Below, piece by piece: positions 54,301-57,155 of a stretch of DNA of 57,155 bases; position 1 is the first letter of the stretch; every line of letters starts with the position of its first letter. Location of the stretch: positions 1-57,155 of the forward strand of contig NZ_JAPJDA010000025.1 of the NCBI RefSeq assembly GCF_026241755.1, written 5' to 3'. The notes below the pieces were generated by a model. That model had not been told where the DNA came from, searched no databases, and was given only the letters and a program-made list of their open reading frames with translations. Made by a program: the position numbers and the translations under genes. This DNA is from Salinimicrobium profundisediminis (GTDB taxonomy: Bacteria > Bacteroidota > Bacteroidia > Flavobacteriales > Flavobacteriaceae).

Positions 54301-57155
54301 CCTCCAGAACAGTATCGTAAAATCCGCATCCAAACGTTTGATCGGGACCAGTTTCAGCAACAGTCAGCTGTTCAGGCTGGGTAATAGTGACCGGTACGAT
54401 AGCCTGGCAGCCGTTGGCATCAATCACAGTCACGGTGTAGTTCCCTGCAAGTAGATTTATCGCAGTAGCTGTGGTTTGTTCTGTTGGATCATTCCAGAGA
54501 TATTCGTAGTAACTATTGCCGTTTTCATCAATGAAGGGAGTGCCTCCCTGCGGTGAAGCTGTAGCTTTCCCTTTTTCACCATAGCAGGCAGGATTAACAG
54601 AAGTGAGGTCAATGGAGATTGGAGCAAGCGGCTGGATGATCTCTACAGCCTCCGATTCAAATTTTTTGCCTTCACTGTCTTTCACCCAAACTGTATAAGT
54701 GCCTGCTTCGAGACTATTGAACACATTAGAGCTTTGATAGGTTCCATTTGAACCGGTAATGCTGAAATAATAAGGAGCTTTTCCTCCGGAAGCTTTTGCG
54801 GTTACAGTGCCGTTTTTAGAACCGTAGCACAGTAATTCATTTGCAGTAACGGTGACAAATAACGGAGCCTGTACCGTCTCGGGACTATTGGTGGAATAAC
54901 ATTTGGGGTTGGGGCCCTGTCCGCACGTCCATTTGCTATTGTTGGAAAAAGTAAGGTATACATTTTCTACAACGAGTATGTCTCCGCAATTCCAGTCAAC
55001 CTCAATGGTTTTAACTTTTTGAGGTATTGCCTGTTTATCGTACAGACACCTGCCCCTGTTCAGGCGGGTTACTTCCCCATTGGGATGTTCTATAGAAAAG
55101 ATGTATTCCATATAAAGGGAATACCTGGTTGGGCCTGCAGGGAGATCAAAGTAGATGAATTTAGAAATATCGTCATCACAGGTTTCACTGGTAATTTTGT
55201 TCCCATTAGCATCCCCAATGTAAAACGGACTGATTTCAAAGTCATTTGATCCGCAGTCGTCAACAAAACATTCCCCTGCATAATGTACTATAGAAATGGT
55301 TCTTGATACTCCGGTAGCATCAGTAACCGTCAGTTTTACATCTTTATTTCCTGTGGCAGAATAAATCACTTTATGAGATCCCGGGCCGGTAGCCGTAGCG
55401 GGAGTGGCATTTGCTCCAAAATTCCAGGAATAGGTATAAGGTCCCACTCCGCCCTTCGCAGAAAGATCTTCTACTTCAAAATATGAGGTTCTAATAATAT
55501 CGGTATCACTGCCACATACAGAGGTGGGAATTATTGGGGCATGGATAGCATCATATATGTGGACAGTAGTAGTAAGCTTGCAACCCTTGTTGTCGGTTAC
55601 CGTTACTTCGTATTCTCCTGCAACCAGATAATTTGCCGTTTTTGTAGTTTGAAGAATTGCAGTTTCTCCTTTTTTGCGCCATTCATAGGTGTAACCCGGC
55701 GTGCCTCCGGTAAAATCTACAGTTGCTGAACCAGTAGCTGTGCCATAGGTGGTGGTTCGCTGAATGTTTGTCTTTACTACAGATAGGGGTTGAGCCGGCT
55801 GATTAATTTTTAATGCTGAATTGAGTACTACAACACAGTTAGGGTATGCTGCATCTCTTATAGCCACGGAATAAGTTCCGGCAATAAGTTGACTAAAGCT
55901 GGCAGCCGATTGCCAGCTTGTTCCATCAATGCTGTATTCATAAGAGCCATGCCCTCCTGAAGCGTTTGAAATATTAATGGCGCCACTATTTCCATTTGCA
56001 CAACTAACATCTGTTTTGGTGATTTGTGCGTTCATAAGGTCCGCCTGTGATAATGTCACCGGTACCTGTACTGCACAACCATTAGCATCCTTTACGAAGA
56101 TCGTGTGATTTCCGGCTGGGAGGTTTTCAAAAAGTTTTGTGGAGTAGAAATTCTCATTATCTACAGAGAATTCGTAAGGAGATGTTCCGCCTGTAACAGT
56201 TCCGGCGGTGATCATGCCATCACTTCCTCCATGGCAGGTGACTGGTGTAGTTGCAGGTTCGGTGGTCATCGTCAATACTTCCGGCTGAGTCACATTAACC
56301 GTTTCCGAAGTTTCACAACCTTTGCTGTCTTTTACAGTGATCACATGATCTCCTGCGGAAAGGTTGTTGAAAGTAGTGGCTGTTGAGAAACCACCTCCGT
56401 TAATGCTATAGGTATAACCTGAATTCCCGCCTGAAGCAGTGCCGACACTAGCTGAACCGTCGTTTCCTCCATTACAGGAAACGGGTGTGCTGGTAGAGTT
56501 GGTGAGAGTCAGGACATCTGGCTGAGAGATAGTAACCGTTTCCGAAGCTTCACAGCCCTTGCTGTCTTTTACAGTAATGAGGTGATCTCCAGCAGAAAGG
56601 TTGTTGAAAGTAGTTGCTGTTGAAAAAATTCCTCCGTTGATGCTATAGGTATAACCTGAATTTCCGCCTGCAACAGTGCCGACAGTTACTTTTCCGTCAC
56701 TTCCTCCATTACAGGAAACGGGCGTGCTGGTAGAGTTGGTGAGAGTCAGGACATCTGGCTGGGAGATAGTAACCGTTTCCGAAGCTTCACAACCCTTGCT
56801 ATCTTTTACAGTGATCACATGATCTCCTGCAGAAAGATTATTGAAAGTAGTGGCTGTTGAAAAACTACCACCGTTGATGCTGTAGGTATAACCTGAATTT
56901 CCACCTGCAACCGTGCCGACAGTTACTTTTCCGTCGTTTCCTCCATTACAGGAAACAGGAGTGCTGGTAGAGTTGGTGAGAGTCAGGACATCGGGTTGAG
57001 AAACATTAACCGTTTCCGAAGCTTCACAGCCCTTGCTGTCTTTTACAGTGATCACGTGATCTCCTGCGGAAAGGTTACTGAAAGTAGTCGCTGTTGAAAA
57101 ATCACCTCCATTAATACTGTAAGTATAACCTGAATTTCCGCCTGCAACAGTGCCG
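51380..57155 (-). CDS. Giant SprB-repeat adhesin with T9SS C-terminal signal (N-terminus outside window)
   Basis: At least 1,924 residues; the frame is open to the window edge, so the 5' end is missing. From N to C: tandem SprB-type repeats (about 57155-55580, each with GGxSGYTYSINGG and LSAGDHVITVKDSKGC), a PKD-like domain (about 55480-55275), an unassigned Cys-containing part, two more SprB-like repeats (about 54850-54350), a LamG/concanavalin-like domain (about 54095-53600, starting LDFDGVDDYVYIGD), a long unassigned part, and a type A T9SS sorting domain (last about 75 residues, VPVKGMYVVRVYLEDSSVAL). It is probably secreted by the type IX system and serves adhesion or gliding. PorT is encoded 8 kb away. 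Confidence 0.92.
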   Translation of the reverse strand, partial: GTVAGGNSGYTYSINGGDFSTATTFSNLSAGDHVITVKDSKGCEASETVNVSQPDVLTLTNSTSTPVSCNGGNDGKVTVGTVAGGNSGYTYSINGGSFSTATTFNNLSAGDHVITVKDSKGCEASETVTISQPDVLTLTNSTSTPVSCNGGSDGKVTVGTVAGGNSGYTYSINGGIFSTATTFNNLSAGDHLITVKDSKGCEASETVTISQPDVLTLTNSTSTPVSCNGGNDGSASVGTASGGNSGYTYSINGGGFSTATTFNNLSAGDHVITVKDSKGCETSETVNVTQPEVLTMTTEPATTPVTCHGGSDGMITAGTVTGGTSPYEFSVDNENFYSTKLFENLPAGNHTIFVKDANGCAVQVPVTLSQADLMNAQITKTDVSCANGNSGAINISNASGGHGSYEYSIDGTSWQSAASFSQLIAGTYSVAIRDAAYPNCVVVLNSALKINQPAQPLSVVKTNIQRTTTYGTATGSATVDFTGGTPGYTYEWRKKGETAILQTTKTANYLVAGEYEVTVTDNKGCKLTTTVHIYDAIHAPIIPTSVCGSDTDIIRTSYFEVEDLSAKGGVGPYTYSWNFGANATPATATGPGSHKVIYSATGNKDVKLTVTDATGVSRTISIVHYAGECFVDDCGSNDFEISPFYIGDANGNKITSETCDDDISKFIYFDLPAGPTRYSLYMEYIFSIEHPNGEVTRLNRGRCLYDKQAIPQKVKTIEVDWNCGDILVVENVYLTFSNNSKWTCGQGPNPKCYSTNSPETVQAPLFVTVTANELLCYGSKNGTVTAKASGGKAPYYFSITGSNGTYQSSNVFNSLEAGTYTVWVKDSEGKKFESEAVEIIQPLAPISIDLTSVNPACYGEKGKATASPQGGTPFIDENGNSYYEYLWNDPTEQTTATAINLLAGNYTVTVIDANGCQAIVPVTITQPEQLTVAETGPDQTFGCGFYDTVLEANAPATGVGTWTVIDAPNSSWTLAEPNSPTSAFSAPAGIYTLRWTIAHADGTCGTSSDMTVNFKGDCSTLDFDGVDDYVYIGDRNNFSSDFSMEVWIRPKSVQGLKTIISKRNTAALTSSGYDLVINNGAPTFRWNGNSVSTSHKLSTTRWYHLAVVFKGSSVELYVDGIKVGNSTGSKPTANSFPFLIGAMYNAGNPEVPQNYFKGWMEELRVWNTALSVEQIRFMMNQRIEPNGSLVKGIILPMNVPENLSWSSLASYYRLIAEDAKVAQGIAVDRANNGVDGHLRNIESLQQNTAPLPYISEADGAWKTRTAWDVHIGDDGENFWTWPNDKGINGENINWNIAYVTHKQNSGSQNITLLGFLLNGGKLDMLGENPVRTSSGIQPGTGNGLTITKYLDLGGFIDLNGESQLVQTQGSILVGNGSIQKDQQGTASSYNYNYWTSPVSISGQNSGYKIASVLKDGTDPANPKIIDFNYQFHWADKAMASPIKISSYWLHKFFGDSNEYSQWEKINESTTLLKSGEGYSMKGSSGYSEILDLQNYVFTGRPNNDTISLNITTGKNYLIGNPYPSAIDANEFILDNLEDRRNGTNVFNGSLYFWSHFSGNTHYLPLYIGGYAVYNLSGGIRAIANDERINATGDEGGERPQQYIPVAQAFFVSTALDKSITSQYGVSIDGGEILFRNSQRFFVSEIDPTKSVFHSQEKKGLNEPKSSTAEGRKRIWIKFRSPEGYHRQLLVTADENTTSGFDLGYDAPLIENNREDMYWLFNELEAIIQGVPDFGESRVLPFGIKTSKGGQITIAIDELENISENAPIFVKDNDTDTYHNLQESDFTAEVAAGNIHDRYAIVFKGNQPSEEDPGDPDEGGDDDGSNGGDDSIIIEKPQQPQPSSTGLEVLYLGESKQLVIKNYDLLPVKNVILYNTVGQAIYSYSKNEIEQGSIIKLPVEVPVKGMYVVRVYLEDSSVALKFLVD
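56291..57155 (-). repeat. Nearly identical 237-bp tandem repeats in the adhesin gene
   Basis: The coding sequence repeats with a period of exactly 237 bp (79 codons). For example CACAGCCCTTGCT starts at 57025 and its counterpart at 56788. At least three and a half units are present, differing by few bases, and they continue past the window edge. They are much more alike than the other SprB repeats of the gene, which suggests recent duplication or gene conversion. Confidence 0.88.

Overview
The window looks like a chromosome segment of a marine-type Flavobacteriaceae bacterium (phylum Bacteroidota). Supporting signs are a TonB-dependent receptor paired with a DUF4249 lipoprotein, the TamL and PorT/SprT proteins, an SprB-repeat adhesin with a type IX secretion C-terminal signal, a short RpoD of the Bacteroidota kind, and repeated TAnnTTTG promoter boxes. 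The genus is inference only; Gramella, Salinimicrobium and Salegentibacter relatives all fit.

Layout. 1-66: 3' end of a 5S rRNA and its terminator. 66-600: degenerate interspersed repeats. 602-4018: DUF4249 lipoprotein, TonB-dependent receptor and a small membrane protein, all on minus. 4176-11217: a tightly packed plus-strand photoprotection operon: a MerR regulator with a CarH-like cobalamin-binding photosensory half, crtI, crtB, an unknown exported protein, crtZ, a fused CrtYcd-type lycopene cyclase, an enlarged TspO-like membrane protein, and a class I photolyase. The genes imply lycopene to beta-carotene to zeaxanthin synthesis plus UV repair under light control. 11601-17682: a minus-strand SpoIIM / membrane protein / DUF4129 / DUF4350 / MoxR / DUF58 operon, with an RDD protein divergent from it. 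18430-23498: cyclophilin lipoprotein, Nudix hydrolase, an unusual PlsC-like acyltransferase, an ECF sigma factor with a probable membrane anti-sigma, and type II NADH dehydrogenase. 23841-32439: SelO, an unknown 120-aa protein, Tex, a CNNM/CorC-like protein, YpdA, Rpe, two tiny membrane proteins and a BLUF photosensor. 32647-39691: housekeeping block rpoD, PepSY protein, pnp, rpsO, accD, fba. 39735-47483: tamL, rRNA/tRNA methyltransferase, porT, ubiE, trkA-trkH. 47484-48211: a tandem composite repeat array. 48212-51277: aminotransferase, desaturase, rsmG. 51380 to the window edge: a giant SprB-repeat, T9SS-secreted adhesin whose N-terminus lies outside.

The main biological theme is light. One operon couples a putative B12 photoreceptor to carotenoids and photolyase, and a stand-alone BLUF protein lies 21 kb away. 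The main unexplained structural signal is a 17-nt palindrome (CAAAAATGNCATTTTTG) with six exact copies and several degraded ones, in intergenic DNA and inside genes. Near trkH it is built into a tandem array together with a second palindrome family (CGGATTTRYAATCCG).

All domain calls come from reading the sequence and from memory of protein families; no search was run.
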